Program-made: the position numbers and the translations under genes
Notes under the pieces: generated by a model
The model's input: the letters and a program-made list of their open reading frames with translations, nothing else
Database searches by the model: none
Told to the model about the DNA's origin: nothing
Assembly (NCBI GenBank): GCA_016203135.1
Contig: JACQNI010000046.1
Coordinates: 1 to 34,464, forward strand
Origin: Candidatus Woesearchaeota archaeon
GTDB lineage: Archaea > Nanobdellota > Nanobdellia > SCGC-AAA011-G17 > JACPNG01
DNA: 34,464 bases
Direction of reading: 5' to 3'
In this document: positions 23,250-31,181 of the stretch, one piece after another
Layout of the letters: each line of letters begins with the position of its first letter
Position numbering within the stretch: position 1 is the first letter of the stretch

Positions 23250-23335
23250 GGGCCTATGGTGTAATGGACAACACGGTCGGCTTCAAGAAATAGCCAAGGA
23301 CCGATTGATTCCAGGTTCGAGTCCTGGTTGGCCCA
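23250..23335 (+). tRNA. tRNA-Arg(UCG) with 13-nt intron in the anticodon loop
   Basis: Acceptor GGGCCTA pairs with TTGGCCC (one U-U mismatch at 6:67, no encoded CCA). D stem GTGT/ACAC, anticodon stem GTCGG/CCGAT, T arm CCAGG-TTCGAGT-CCTGG. The loop region is 20 nt, so a 13-nt intron is present. The precursor folds into a bulge-helix-bulge: outer helix CGGTC/GACCG, bulge AAG, 4-bp helix GGCT/AGCC, bulge TCA. Cutting each bulge between its second and third base removes AAGAAATAGCCAA (23285-23297) and leaves loop CTTCGGA, i.e. anticodon UCG for arginine. The intron would lie after position 35, inside the anticodon, and not at the usual 37/38 site. ProRS is next downstream but has its own promoter. 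Confidence 0.88.
23285..23297 (+). other. tRNA intron, 13 nt
   Basis: AAGAAATAGCCAA, set by the bulge-helix-bulge described for the tRNA. Its AGCC is half of the 4-bp central helix. Confidence 0.75.
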
Positions 23336-23343
23336 TAACAATA

Positions 23344-23351
23344 TTTATAAA
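23344..23351 (+). promoter_or_regulatory. TATA box of proS
   Basis: TTTATAAA is centred about 25 nt before ATG 23373, which predicts a leaderless transcript. Confidence 0.6.
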
Positions 23352-23372
23352 CTTTTTATCTTTAAGAATTAA

Positions 23373-24806
23373 ATGTCAAAGCAAAGCAAGCAGGGTTTAA
23401 CAGTAAAGAAAGATGAAAATTTCTCTGAATGGTACCCAGAATTAATCCAAAAAGCAGAATTTGCAGATTATTCTTCAGTAAAAGGATGCATGATCATAAG
23501 GCCTAATGCATATAGCATCTGGGAAAAAATTCAAAACTATTTCAATCAAAGAATTGAAAAATTAAATGTAAAAAACGCTTATTTTCCATTATTTATTCCA
23601 GAGTCTTTTTTTAAAAAAGAATCAGAGCATGCCCAAGGTTTCAAGCCAGAAGTGGCATGGATAGAAAACAAAGAAGAGTCAGAAAGGCTTGCAATAAGAC
23701 CAACATCAGAAACAATTATTTATGACTCATATTCAAAATGGATCAGAAGCCATAGGGATTTGCCGTTAAGGTTAAATCAATGGGGAAATGTTGTCAGATG
23801 GGAGACAAAAGCAACCAGATTATTTCTAAGAACAAGGGAGTTTTTATGGCAGGAAGGACATTGTATTTATGAAACTAAAGAAGAGTGCGATAAAGAAACA
23901 TTGATTTATCTAAAAGAATATAAAAAACTTTGCGAGGATCTTTTAGCAATTCCAGTGATTATGGGCAAAAAAACAGAAAAAGAAAAATTTGCAGGGGCTT
24001 TGTATACAACAAGTATTGAATCCTTCATGCCAGATGGCAAAGCATTGCAAATGGCCACTTCCCATAACCTAGGCCAAGGATTTGCCAAGGCTTTCAACAT
24101 AAAATACCTTGGAAAAGATGAAAAAGAACATTATCCATGGCAAAATTCCTGGGGATTATCTACTAGAACAATAGGCGCTTTAGCAATGATCCATGGGGAT
24201 GATCAAGGCATAGTTCTCCCCCCAAATATTGCTTATAATAAAATTGTAATAGTCCCAATATTATTTGACAAAGATAAAGAAAAAATATTAAAAAAAGCAA
24301 ATGAAATCAAAATTAAGCTTAAAAAATACAATCCTATTCTAGATATAAGAGATTATTCTCCTGGCTGGAAATTTAACGAGTGGGAGCTTAAAGGAATTCC
24401 AATAAGAATAGAGCTTGGTCCAAAAGACATGCAAAAAAAACAAGTTACATTGGTGAGAAGAGATACAAGAAAGAAAGAATTTGTGAAATTCTCAAATTTA
24501 TCAAAAGACATAGATAAAATGCTTAAAGATATACAAAAGAATTTGTTTAATAACGCCAGCAAGTTTCTTGAGCTAAATACAATATATGTAAAAAATATGG
24601 ATGACTTAAAAAGAGCAATTAAAAACAAAAAGCTAGTAAAAGCCCCATTCTGTTTAAATACAAAATGCGAAGATAAGATTAAAGATGAAGCAGATGGAGC
24701 AAAAAGCATCAATATACCACTCGATCAGCCAAAATCTATTAAAGACAACTGCGTTTATTGCAATACCAAAGCAAAAGTCATATGTTTATTTGCAAAGAGT
24801 TATTAA
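23373..24806 (+). CDS. proS: Prolyl-tRNA synthetase, archaeal/eukaryal type
   Basis: Class II synthetase for tRNA-Pro, 477 aa. N-terminal FSEWYPELIQKAEFADYSSVKGCMIIRPNAYSIWE, motif 2 region RLNQWGNVVRWE, FLRTREFLWQEGH, and motif 3 region around LSTRTIGALAMIHGDDQGIVLPP. The C-terminal domain typical of the archaeal/eukaryal form is present and ends FAKSY, with a cysteine-containing zinc-like region (CVYCNTKAKVICLF). No bacterial-type INS editing insert. The stop overlaps by 4 nt the convergent transglutaminase gene. Unlike LeuRS, AlaRS and MetK here, it is of archaeal type. Confidence 0.96.
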   Translation: MSKQSKQGLTVKKDENFSEWYPELIQKAEFADYSSVKGCMIIRPNAYSIWEKIQNYFNQRIEKLNVKNAYFPLFIPESFFKKESEHAQGFKPEVAWIENKEESERLAIRPTSETIIYDSYSKWIRSHRDLPLRLNQWGNVVRWETKATRLFLRTREFLWQEGHCIYETKEECDKETLIYLKEYKKLCEDLLAIPVIMGKKTEKEKFAGALYTTSIESFMPDGKALQMATSHNLGQGFAKAFNIKYLGKDEKEHYPWQNSWGLSTRTIGALAMIHGDDQGIVLPPNIAYNKIVIVPILFDKDKEKILKKANEIKIKLKKYNPILDIRDYSPGWKFNEWELKGIPIRIELGPKDMQKKQVTLVRRDTRKKEFVKFSNLSKDIDKMLKDIQKNLFNNASKFLELNTIYVKNMDDLKRAIKNKKLVKAPFCLNTKCEDKIKDEADGAKSINIPLDQPKSIKDNCVYCNTKAKVICLFAKSY

Positions 24807-26737
24807 AAAAGATTCTTTAAGTAATTTATTATCTTAATATAGAAAGGAATGTTTATAACAAAAACATCTTCTTCTGTTTTGGTTTCATATTCTTTTCCCA
24901 GTTCATCTTTATATTTAAGGTTTATATTTAAGCCATCCTTCACATCTTTTCCTCTAAGCTCAAAGTCCTGCTTTGATTCATTGTTAAGCTCATCTATATC
25001 TATTATTTTTCCATTAACATCTAATTTTACATCAAAAACCTTTATATTTGTATTCAATTTTAAAGTAAAATTATTTGCTTCATTATAACTAAACTCCTTA
25101 TTTCCAAGATATTCAACCTCTACTTTAGGTATTCTTACTACCTTGAGTTGCAATATCTTCGATTTAGAAAAATCATCTGAAATTAAGTCAATCCTCACAT
25201 CTTTATTGTAAAAAACCTTTGTATTAAGATTAACTTCTGTTTCTTCAGTTATCCTTAATGAAATTGCCTTGCATTCACTATCCAAACAAACTTGAATCTC
25301 TTTAAGATTGACATTTCCATTGTTTTTTATTAAACAGCTGATTTTTGCGTTTTCCCCATCGTAATAATTTGACTTATCCCAGGAGCAATTTAATTCTATA
25401 TCTGTAAAGGGCTGTTTTTTATCAACCTCTACATATCTGCTTATTATTTCTTCTGCATTTTCTAAGCTATATAAATCATAATCCTTTGAGTATTCTATTT
25501 CGCTTTTAGAAATCTCATTGAAGTTCGTTTTTACCTCTAAATAAGATTTGTATACATATTTTTCATCTAAATTATCTTGAATCTTTGCAATCCAATAAAA
25601 CTTCTTTGTTTCTTTTGGTTTTAATAAGGTAAAAATATTTTCTCCTTCAACCAGCTCTGGGGCTTTTGTTATTACTAATGTCAAAGGAAGGTAAAAATCA
25701 TTCTTGTTTTCCACATTTACTTCAATTGGGATATAGCTCCCAAATTTAACTTTCGAGATTATTGGTTTTATATCTAGCTTGACAAAACCACCTGCATTTC
25801 CGCTCTTTGACAAGACCTTTGTTCTTACTTCCAGGCTGCTAGGATTTACTTCAACATCCCTTGACTCCCAGGTATAATATACAGCGCTAGACTTTCCATA
25901 ATCAGCAGACTCAACGAGCTTTACATGCCCAGGATCTATCCAGCCATATTCCCCAAAAGTTACATCAAATGGAACCCACCCATATCCAGGAAAATAAACC
26001 TCTGCCCAGCCATGATTTCCAAAATCATAATATAAATTTGTATAAACCTCTCCAGCAACAAATCTTGCTGGAATTCCAACGCTCCTTGCCATTGAAATAA
26101 AAAGATTTGTAAGTTCATCACATACACCATATTTATTTTCAAAAACCCAGCTGGATTTCTGAAGGGCATCTGCTGTCAATGTAGTTAAATTATAATTTAC
26201 ATTCTGCTTAACCCAGTCAGCAAGTTTATAGGTTGCTATGTAAAGATCATTTTCCCCTTCAACGATTTCAGAAGCCTTGTCTTTTATTTTATCATTTGCA
26301 TCAATAAATTCTGTAAACTCTGTGTATTCCCTAATATCAGCGCTAAGATCTTCAATTGGAAAGGGTATTCTATCAGATATCTTTTCAAAGTCATTTTTTA
26401 TATTTAAGATTCCATCAAAACTATAAAATAAATATTTTTCTTCTACATCATCCCACCTAAAAAATAGATTCTCTTTTTCATCTATTTCAGCTTCAGGGCT
26501 GGAAAAAATTTCTTTCGATTTTATGCTTTGTATTTCATCTTCTCTTGGAAATATTCCAAGCTCAACTTCCAGGTATTTAATGTTAGAGGTTTTTTTCAAA
26601 TAGTCTATACTTATATTAGAATTTACAAAAACATCAACTTCAACATTTGCATAGTTGTTGAAGTTTTCTTCCTGGGCTTGGGCTAATGAAGGTAAGATTA
26701 ACAAAAGTAAAAAAATCACCCTTTTATCCAAAACCAT
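24803..26737 (-). CDS. Secreted transglutaminase-like domain protein, 644 aa
   Basis: Signal peptide at 1-21 (VIFLLLLILPSLAQAQ). The transglutaminase-like catalytic triad is Cys206 (KYGVCDELTNLF), His242 (GNHGWAEVYFPGYGWVPFD) and Asp258. From about residue 300 on there are several immunoglobulin-like or CARDB-type beta domains (SYIPIEVNVENKNDFYLPLTLVI; NGNVNLKEIQVCLDSECKAI). The C-terminus has a short hydrophobic stretch (VINIPFYIKIINYLKNLF) that might hold it to the membrane. Family members are proteases or cross-linking enzymes acting outside the cell. It shares a divergent promoter with the acyl-CoA synthetase gene. Confidence 0.85.
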   Translation of the reverse strand: MVLDKRVIFLLLLILPSLAQAQEENFNNYANVEVDVFVNSNISIDYLKKTSNIKYLEVELGIFPREDEIQSIKSKEIFSSPEAEIDEKENLFFRWDDVEEKYLFYSFDGILNIKNDFEKISDRIPFPIEDLSADIREYTEFTEFIDANDKIKDKASEIVEGENDLYIATYKLADWVKQNVNYNLTTLTADALQKSSWVFENKYGVCDELTNLFISMARSVGIPARFVAGEVYTNLYYDFGNHGWAEVYFPGYGWVPFDVTFGEYGWIDPGHVKLVESADYGKSSAVYYTWESRDVEVNPSSLEVRTKVLSKSGNAGGFVKLDIKPIISKVKFGSYIPIEVNVENKNDFYLPLTLVITKAPELVEGENIFTLLKPKETKKFYWIAKIQDNLDEKYVYKSYLEVKTNFNEISKSEIEYSKDYDLYSLENAEEIISRYVEVDKKQPFTDIELNCSWDKSNYYDGENAKISCLIKNNGNVNLKEIQVCLDSECKAISLRITEETEVNLNTKVFYNKDVRIDLISDDFSKSKILQLKVVRIPKVEVEYLGNKEFSYNEANNFTLKLNTNIKVFDVKLDVNGKIIDIDELNNESKQDFELRGKDVKDGLNINLKYKDELGKEYETKTEEDVFVINIPFYIKIINYLKNLF

Positions 26738-26747
26738 AAAAAAATTA

Positions 26748-26760
26748 GCTTGACAAGCTT
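26748..26760. promoter_or_regulatory. Inverted repeat AGCTTG-A-CAAGCT in the divergent promoter
   Basis: A perfect 6+1+6 inverted repeat lies between the minus-strand start codon (26737) and the central TATA box, covering the downstream promoter region of the transglutaminase gene. It may be an operator; the length leaves chance possible. Confidence 0.35.
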
Positions 26761-26767
26761 TAAATAT
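26760..26767. promoter_or_regulatory. Single central TATA box between transglutaminase and acyl-CoA synthetase genes
   Basis: TTAAATAT on plus, ATATTTAA on minus. Its centre is about 26 nt from minus ATG 26737 and 26 nt from plus ATG 26789, in a gap of 51 bp. Confidence 0.5.
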
Positions 26768-26788
26768 CTTTAGATTTCTTTATTTTTT

Positions 26789-27400
26789 ATGAAGGTTCTT
26801 ATGGAAAAAGAGGCAGAGGATTTTCTTTTAAGCAAAGGTTTTCCTATTATTGAATCAAAAATATTTTCTGATGATAAAGAAGCATATGTTTATGCAAGAA
26901 AACTTGGCTTTCCAGTAGTCTTAAAAATAACTGGAAAATTGCATAAGTCAGATCTTCATGGAGTAAAAATAAATGTTCATGAAGAGGATTTCTTTTCAGA
27001 TTTTTTTTACCTAAAGAAACTAACAAAAAAAGTAATGGTTCAAAAGCATATAGAAGGAAAGCAGATAATCCTAGGCATTAAAAAAGACCCAACCTTTGGG
27101 CATGTAATTATTTTTGGCCTTGGGGGAATATTTGTTGAAACATTAAAAGACTTGTCATTCAGGGTTTGTCCTTTAGAAAAAAATGATGTTGAAGAAATGA
27201 TTAGAGAAATAAAAGGATATGAAATACTTCTTGGAACAAGAGGAGAAAATCCAGTTGATATCAACAAAATAAAGCTTTTGCTGCTAAAACTTTCCAAACT
27301 TGCAAAAAAATATAAAAACCTAGAAGAGCTGGATATAAATCCATTGATAGTTAATGAAAGAGAAGCAAAAGTAGTAGATGCTAGGATTGTTTTTTCTTGA
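26789..27400 (+). CDS. ADP-forming acyl-CoA synthetase beta subunit (ATP-grasp), 203 aa
   Basis: Similar to the beta subunit of ADP-forming acetyl-CoA synthetase, which converts acetyl-CoA plus ADP and phosphate into acetate and ATP. It has the ATP-grasp start EKEAEDFLLSKGFPIIES, the nucleotide-binding KLGFPVVLKITGKLHKSDLHGVK (which also holds a His near the phosphate site), GHVIIFGLGGIFVETLKDLSFRVCPL, and LEELDINPLIVNE near the C-terminus. It is slightly shorter than the usual 220-235 aa. The alpha subunit is not in the window. It overlaps by 20 nt the convergent DHH gene. Confidence 0.85.
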   Translation: MKVLMEKEAEDFLLSKGFPIIESKIFSDDKEAYVYARKLGFPVVLKITGKLHKSDLHGVKINVHEEDFFSDFFYLKKLTKKVMVQKHIEGKQIILGIKKDPTFGHVIIFGLGGIFVETLKDLSFRVCPLEKNDVEEMIREIKGYEILLGTRGENPVDINKIKLLLLKLSKLAKKYKNLEELDINPLIVNEREAKVVDARIVFS

Positions 27401-28424
27401 ATTCTTTAGCAAGGCTTTTTATAAATTCATCAAAATCATTTTTCCTTATGCTCCCCCCACAGGCAAGCTCGTGACCCCCGCCAGTGCCGTTAAATTCTTG
27501 CAAGACTTTTTTTAAAATGTCCCTTATTGGTATATTTGGGCTTCTAAGGCTGAATCTTATATATCCGCTTTTTTCTCTTCCAACAAAGACTATTTTATTT
27601 TTTAATTTAAATTTTATCTCTTGAGCCAATTCGCCAGTAAAGCTGTCATTATCTGCAGCATATAAAAACCAGAATAAATCATCTTTAGTTTTTCCAGATT
27701 CTAATGCCTTATTTAGAAGGTCTTTATATTTCTCCATGAATTTTTTATATCTTTGATATATAAACTTTCCATTTTCAGTCTTGCTTTCCAGGATTTCGTA
27801 AGGATCTTTAATTTTTGGTATTGTTTCCATGAATTTTTTTATATCTTTATTTTTGCCTTTTAGATTATAGTTAATTATATCAATTAACTTGCCAAATTTA
27901 TTTGCATAGATTATTTCTTCTATGGTATTTGCATCATTAAAAAGATCCTTGTATTTCTTCTTTAATTTTTTTAAAAACTTAGGTATTTTATAATCCCCAA
28001 TAATACCAATGCCGGCAATCCAATCCTTTCCTTTAACAATTTCATAGCATATTTCTGTTGTCGGCTTGTATAATTTAGGATTTTTAATTTTTGGATTATA
28101 ATAATAAACACCATTTAAGTCAACAACCTCATGGTGGTCTATCCATACAATATCTTTGCATTTTAATCCATCAATAAATTCCTGGCTTATTACAGGTACG
28201 TCTAATATGAATATTATATCAGAATTATATTCATTTATTTTTTCACTTAACCTGTTATCTCTTAATATTGCCCCGCCTTTTGTAGCAAAGGGCCTGCCTT
28301 TTTTAATGTAATCCCTTAAAAGCACATAAGAGCATAAGCCATCATGATCATCATCAAATATAAAAAGGGGATTTTCTGCTTTGTTTAATTTGGATTTTAT
28401 GTCTTTGATCTTTATAATTTTCAT
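27381..28424 (-). CDS. DHH-family phosphoesterase with DHHA1 domain
   Basis: 347 aa. Metal-binding DHH domain at the N-terminus: DDDHDG (24-29), ILDVP, and DHH (96-98). DHHA1 substrate domain at the C-terminus with GGGHELACGG (from 315). Archaeal relatives include RecJ-like nucleases (GAN) and nanoRNases or cyclic-nucleotide phosphodiesterases; this sequence does not settle which. Its ATG overlaps the stop of the surface-protein gene upstream (28421-28424), so the two genes are coupled, although a cytosolic enzyme and a surface protein have no obvious link. Confidence 0.85.
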   Translation of the reverse strand: MKIIKIKDIKSKLNKAENPLFIFDDDHDGLCSYVLLRDYIKKGRPFATKGGAILRDNRLSEKINEYNSDIIFILDVPVISQEFIDGLKCKDIVWIDHHEVVDLNGVYYYNPKIKNPKLYKPTTEICYEIVKGKDWIAGIGIIGDYKIPKFLKKLKKKYKDLFNDANTIEEIIYANKFGKLIDIINYNLKGKNKDIKKFMETIPKIKDPYEILESKTENGKFIYQRYKKFMEKYKDLLNKALESGKTKDDLFWFLYAADNDSFTGELAQEIKFKLKNKIVFVGREKSGYIRFSLRSPNIPIRDILKKVLQEFNGTGGGHELACGGSIRKNDFDEFIKSLAKEFKKKQS

Positions 28425-30133
28425 TTTCTCTTCAGTTCAAATTCCAATAAAACAGCCTCAACTTGCTCTTTTTTCCAACCCTTTTCCAGCAGAGTCCTTT
28501 TTATCTTTTCTGGAGATATTCCCTTGTTTAAGCAAGTTTTTACATAATCCTTAAGAATAACACTTGAAACCGTTTTCCTTTCTTTCACTCCATTTATTCT
28601 TTTATCAGGATATATATCATCTATCTCAACTGCAGGAGAAATCTTAGTTTCTTTCTTTTCTACATTTTCTTCTTTAATTGAAGTTTCTTCTACAAACTGA
28701 TATCCCTTTTTATGCCTGTAATATAAAAATAAACTAGTTGCTATAGATACCAAAGCTATTACTAAAATTATAATTAAAACCAATGTCCTATTTGACTTTT
28801 CCTCCAATATACATTTATTTTCAACACATTTTTCATCATCAGCACATTTTACATCTATCTGGCAGGTTTGGCATCCCTCTCCAGCATCAACTAAATTATT
28901 CCCGCATAAGTCATTTCTATTACTCAAGTTTGTTCCAGAGTTTTGTTCATTTATCGAAGAAACAAAAACAGCCCATTCTTGTGAGTCAGTAAATACACCA
29001 TCAGAAATAATAGCTTTTAACCTATAAACCCCTTTTGTTGTTGGAGTAAAAACATAGCTGCTTGTAGTTGCTCCAGTTATTGCAGCATCATTAAGATACC
29101 ATTGTATCCTTATCAGATCACCATTTGCATCATATCCCTGTATTGAAAAATTAAACGAATTTGATGTATTTACTCTAGGATCTTGTATTGGTGAATAGCT
29201 TATTATTTCAGGGGCTATGTTTTCAGCAACTACTTTCAAAGTAACTTGATTGCTGCTCAATGTAAAAAATGAATCATTTGCTTTAAATATAATTGTACTA
29301 GTTCCAGTCCAGTTGTTTTTGGCTTTTAAAACAACCCTTTCTTCTTGATTGTTAAACTCTAGGTCTATATTTGTTAAATTTGTTGCAGAATAAGTTAGGT
29401 TGCTATCAACATCATCAAAATAATCGCTTAAATCAATATTAAGCTCGTTTGTAGTTTTCCATGTTTGGTTTGGTATTGGCTTTATTAAATAAGGAATATC
29501 ATTTACCGGAGTTATATTAAACAATATATTGTTGCTTGTATTAGTTAAGCTGCCATCGTTTGCTGTAAATGTAGCAATAAAGCTTCCAGAATAGTTTGCC
29601 CTTGGTTTTATAGTGACTATTCCAGTTGAATTATCAATGTCAAATTTTGCCAAAGAATTATCAGAAATATAATAGCTTAGGCTATTTCCATCAGGATCAG
29701 TAAAATAATTTCCTAAACGTAAAGAACTGTTCACTATATCTTCTGGCCATTTCATATCGGGTATTGTTGTATAAAACGGCGCTTTATTACTAGAAATTGT
29801 AAATGAATAATTGGATGAAGCAAAAAAGCCTGAAGTTTCATTTGAAGCCAAGCAATTCCAATTATAGCTTCCAGCTGCTATATTGCTTATTGTTGAAAAG
29901 CTATAATCTGTATTAATAGAAACCGCAGAGCTATTTGTCTGGTTTTCCTGCCATCCATTGATGTTATGATATAGTTTTAATGATGTTAAGGCTTCATCTG
30001 CCTTGCATTTAAATGTAACACTATTCCCAGATAAAATCTGGCTATTTGTCGGCTCTGTTAAAGTAACAGTTAAAGCATAGCTATAACCAGCAAGAATAGC
30101 CATTATTATAATAATAACAACGCCCTTTTTCAT
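28421..30133 (-). CDS. Large surface protein with Ig/cadherin-like domains and a C-terminal membrane anchor
   Basis: 570 aa from ATG 30133 (TTG 30136 is less likely). Signal peptide at about 1-21. Extracellular part: an Ig-like domain (about 22-115), two cadherin/PKD-like repeats beginning PFYTTIPDMKWPED and PYLIKPIPNQTWK, and a further Ig-like domain (PEIISYSPI...). Many N-x-S/T sequons suggest glycosylation. A Cys-rich stretch (CGNNLVDAGEGCQTCQ) precedes a membrane helix at about 452-475. The cytosolic tail of about 95 aa ends in a helix-turn-helix module (CLNKGISPEKIKRTLLEKGWKKEQVEAVL). Role: cell-surface adhesion or S-layer-associated, by inference. TATA ATTATAAAC is 26 nt upstream. Confidence 0.8.
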   Translation of the reverse strand: MKKGVVIIIIMAILAGYSYALTVTLTEPTNSQILSGNSVTFKCKADEALTSLKLYHNINGWQENQTNSSAVSINTDYSFSTISNIAAGSYNWNCLASNETSGFFASSNYSFTISSNKAPFYTTIPDMKWPEDIVNSSLRLGNYFTDPDGNSLSYYISDNSLAKFDIDNSTGIVTIKPRANYSGSFIATFTANDGSLTNTSNNILFNITPVNDIPYLIKPIPNQTWKTTNELNIDLSDYFDDVDSNLTYSATNLTNIDLEFNNQEERVVLKAKNNWTGTSTIIFKANDSFFTLSSNQVTLKVVAENIAPEIISYSPIQDPRVNTSNSFNFSIQGYDANGDLIRIQWYLNDAAITGATTSSYVFTPTTKGVYRLKAIISDGVFTDSQEWAVFVSSINEQNSGTNLSNRNDLCGNNLVDAGEGCQTCQIDVKCADDEKCVENKCILEEKSNRTLVLIIILVIALVSIATSLFLYYRHKKGYQFVEETSIKEENVEKKETKISPAVEIDDIYPDKRINGVKERKTVSSVILKDYVKTCLNKGISPEKIKRTLLEKGWKKEQVEAVLLEFELKRK

Positions 30134-30154
30134 CAAGTTATTTGAAATATCATT

Positions 30155-30163
30155 GTTTATAAT
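30155..30163 (-). promoter_or_regulatory. TATA box of the surface-protein operon
   Basis: On the minus strand ATTATAAAC is centred 26 nt before ATG 30133. Confidence 0.5.
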
Positions 30164-30190
30164 TTTTTTTATTTCAAAAAAACAAAAGAT

Positions 30191-30200
30191 TTTTATAAAA
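30191..30200 (+). promoter_or_regulatory. TATA box of the HAD hydrolase gene
   Basis: TTTTATAAAA predicts transcription near 30222, about 19 nt before ATG 30241. GAGGT (30223-30227) lies in that short leader. Confidence 0.5.
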
Positions 30201-30240
30201 CACCAAGTCTAATTAAGTAAAATGAGGTTAATTCTTAAAA

Positions 30241-30882
30241 ATGGAAATGATATGCTTTGATTTAGATAATACCCTGATTAATTCTGATAGGGCTCATTAT
30301 AGGGCTTATAATAGGGCCTTAAAAGAACTTGGTTTTAAAAAGTTTCCTTTTAATAAAATGGTCAAGCATTTTGGAGCCCCAAAATTAGAAATAGCAAAAA
30401 TACTGACATTTTCAAAAAATCCAAGAATAATTTACAAGATAACCTATCTTCATGCAAAATACTTGGTTAATGAAGCTAAAAAAGATGCAAGAAAAATCAA
30501 AGGATCAGAAAAAACATTAAAATTACTCAAAAAAAAATATGAGCTTGGATTATTATCTAACAATAGCCATAGCAATATCCTTAGCCTTTTAAAATCTGCA
30601 AAGCTTGAAAAAAGTCTTTTTGATGTCATCCTTGGAAATGATGATGTTAAAAACTCAAAGCCATATCCTGATGAAATATTGAAAGCTGAAAAGCTTCTTC
30701 ATCTTAAGGCTTTATATATGGTTGGCGATTCAATTTACGATATTATTGCTGGGAAAAAAGCTAAAGTAAAAACAATTGCTGTATTGACTGGTCATTATAG
30801 CAAAAATACCTTAAAAGAATATAATCCAGATTTTATAGTTAATTCAGTAAAAGACGTTCCAAAGATAATTCTTAAAAAATAG
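30241..30882 (+). CDS. HAD-family hydrolase (phosphoglycolate-phosphatase-like)
   Basis: 213 aa. Motif I is CFDLDNTLINS (Asp7 nucleophile, Asp9), motif II is LGLLSNNSH (Ser in SNN), motif III has the Lys of NSKPYPD, and motif IV is YMVGDSIYDIIAGKKA. The helical cap domain of the C1 type lies between. It resembles phosphoglycolate phosphatases and the pyrophosphatase PpaX, but the substrate cannot be inferred. A second start, ATG 30247, is possible. A 12-codon out-of-frame ORF begins at ATG 30221 and overlaps this start. Confidence 0.88.
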   Translation: MEMICFDLDNTLINSDRAHYRAYNRALKELGFKKFPFNKMVKHFGAPKLEIAKILTFSKNPRIIYKITYLHAKYLVNEAKKDARKIKGSEKTLKLLKKKYELGLLSNNSHSNILSLLKSAKLEKSLFDVILGNDDVKNSKPYPDEILKAEKLLHLKALYMVGDSIYDIIAGKKAKVKTIAVLTGHYSKNTLKEYNPDFIVNSVKDVPKIILKK

Positions 30883-30888
30883 AAAGCA

Positions 30889-30897
30889 ATATAAATC
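30889..30897 (+). promoter_or_regulatory. TATA box of the 85-aa zinc-finger gene
   Basis: AATATAAAT is centred 27 nt before ATG 30920. Confidence 0.5.
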
Positions 30898-30919
30898 CAT
30901 CTTAAGCATTTCTAAAACA

Positions 30920-31177
30920 ATGACAAAAGAAGAAGATGAAGGTGGGATCTATACAGAAGAAGGCAGAGAAGAGTTAGAAGAAGACGAAGACGAATTAACA
31001 AATCTTGATTCTGGTTTCATGCAAGGGTATAACGTAGGCAGTAAACTGGCTAAATGTTCTTTATGTAAAAAACCCCTTGGAGATGATTTCGTTGAAGAAG
31101 AGATTAATGAACAGCTTTACAGGTTTTGCTCAGATGAACATGCAGAAAAATTCATAGAAAAGAAAGCTAAAAAATAA
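30920..31177 (+). CDS. Small acidic zinc-finger protein, TRASH-like, 85 aa
   Basis: A very acidic N-terminus (about residues 4-30) precedes a metal-binding part: CSLCKKPLGDDF and YRFCSDEHAEKF, i.e. C-x2-C ... C-x3-H, like the TRASH/MYM-type knuckle. Such modules bind metals or mediate protein contacts; the role here is unknown. Convergent with the Dph6 gene with a 4-base gap. Confidence 0.65.
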   Translation: MTKEEDEGGIYTEEGREELEEDEDELTNLDSGFMQGYNVGSKLAKCSLCKKPLGDDFVEEEINEQLYRFCSDEHAEKFIEKKAKK

Positions 31178-31181
31178 TTTT

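Noticed and set aside
23250-23335. Reading the tRNA as a UGA suppressor with anticodon UCA, which would decode the LeuRS TGA
   Set aside because: Placing the intron at 37/38 gives UCA, but the bulge-helix-bulge with helices CGGTC/GACCG and GGCT/AGCC puts the cuts after position 35 and gives UCG. TGA is also a regular stop in many genes here.
30141-30178. TTTGAAAT ... ATTTCAAA inverted repeat in the promoter between surface-protein and HAD genes
   Set aside because: An 8-bp stem with a 22-base AT-only loop is likely by chance in such AT-rich sequence.
30221-30258. A 12-codon ORF (MRLILKNGNDML) at the predicted HAD transcription start
   Set aside because: It is out of frame with the HAD gene, short, and can be explained by the sequence around GAGGT; no other support.
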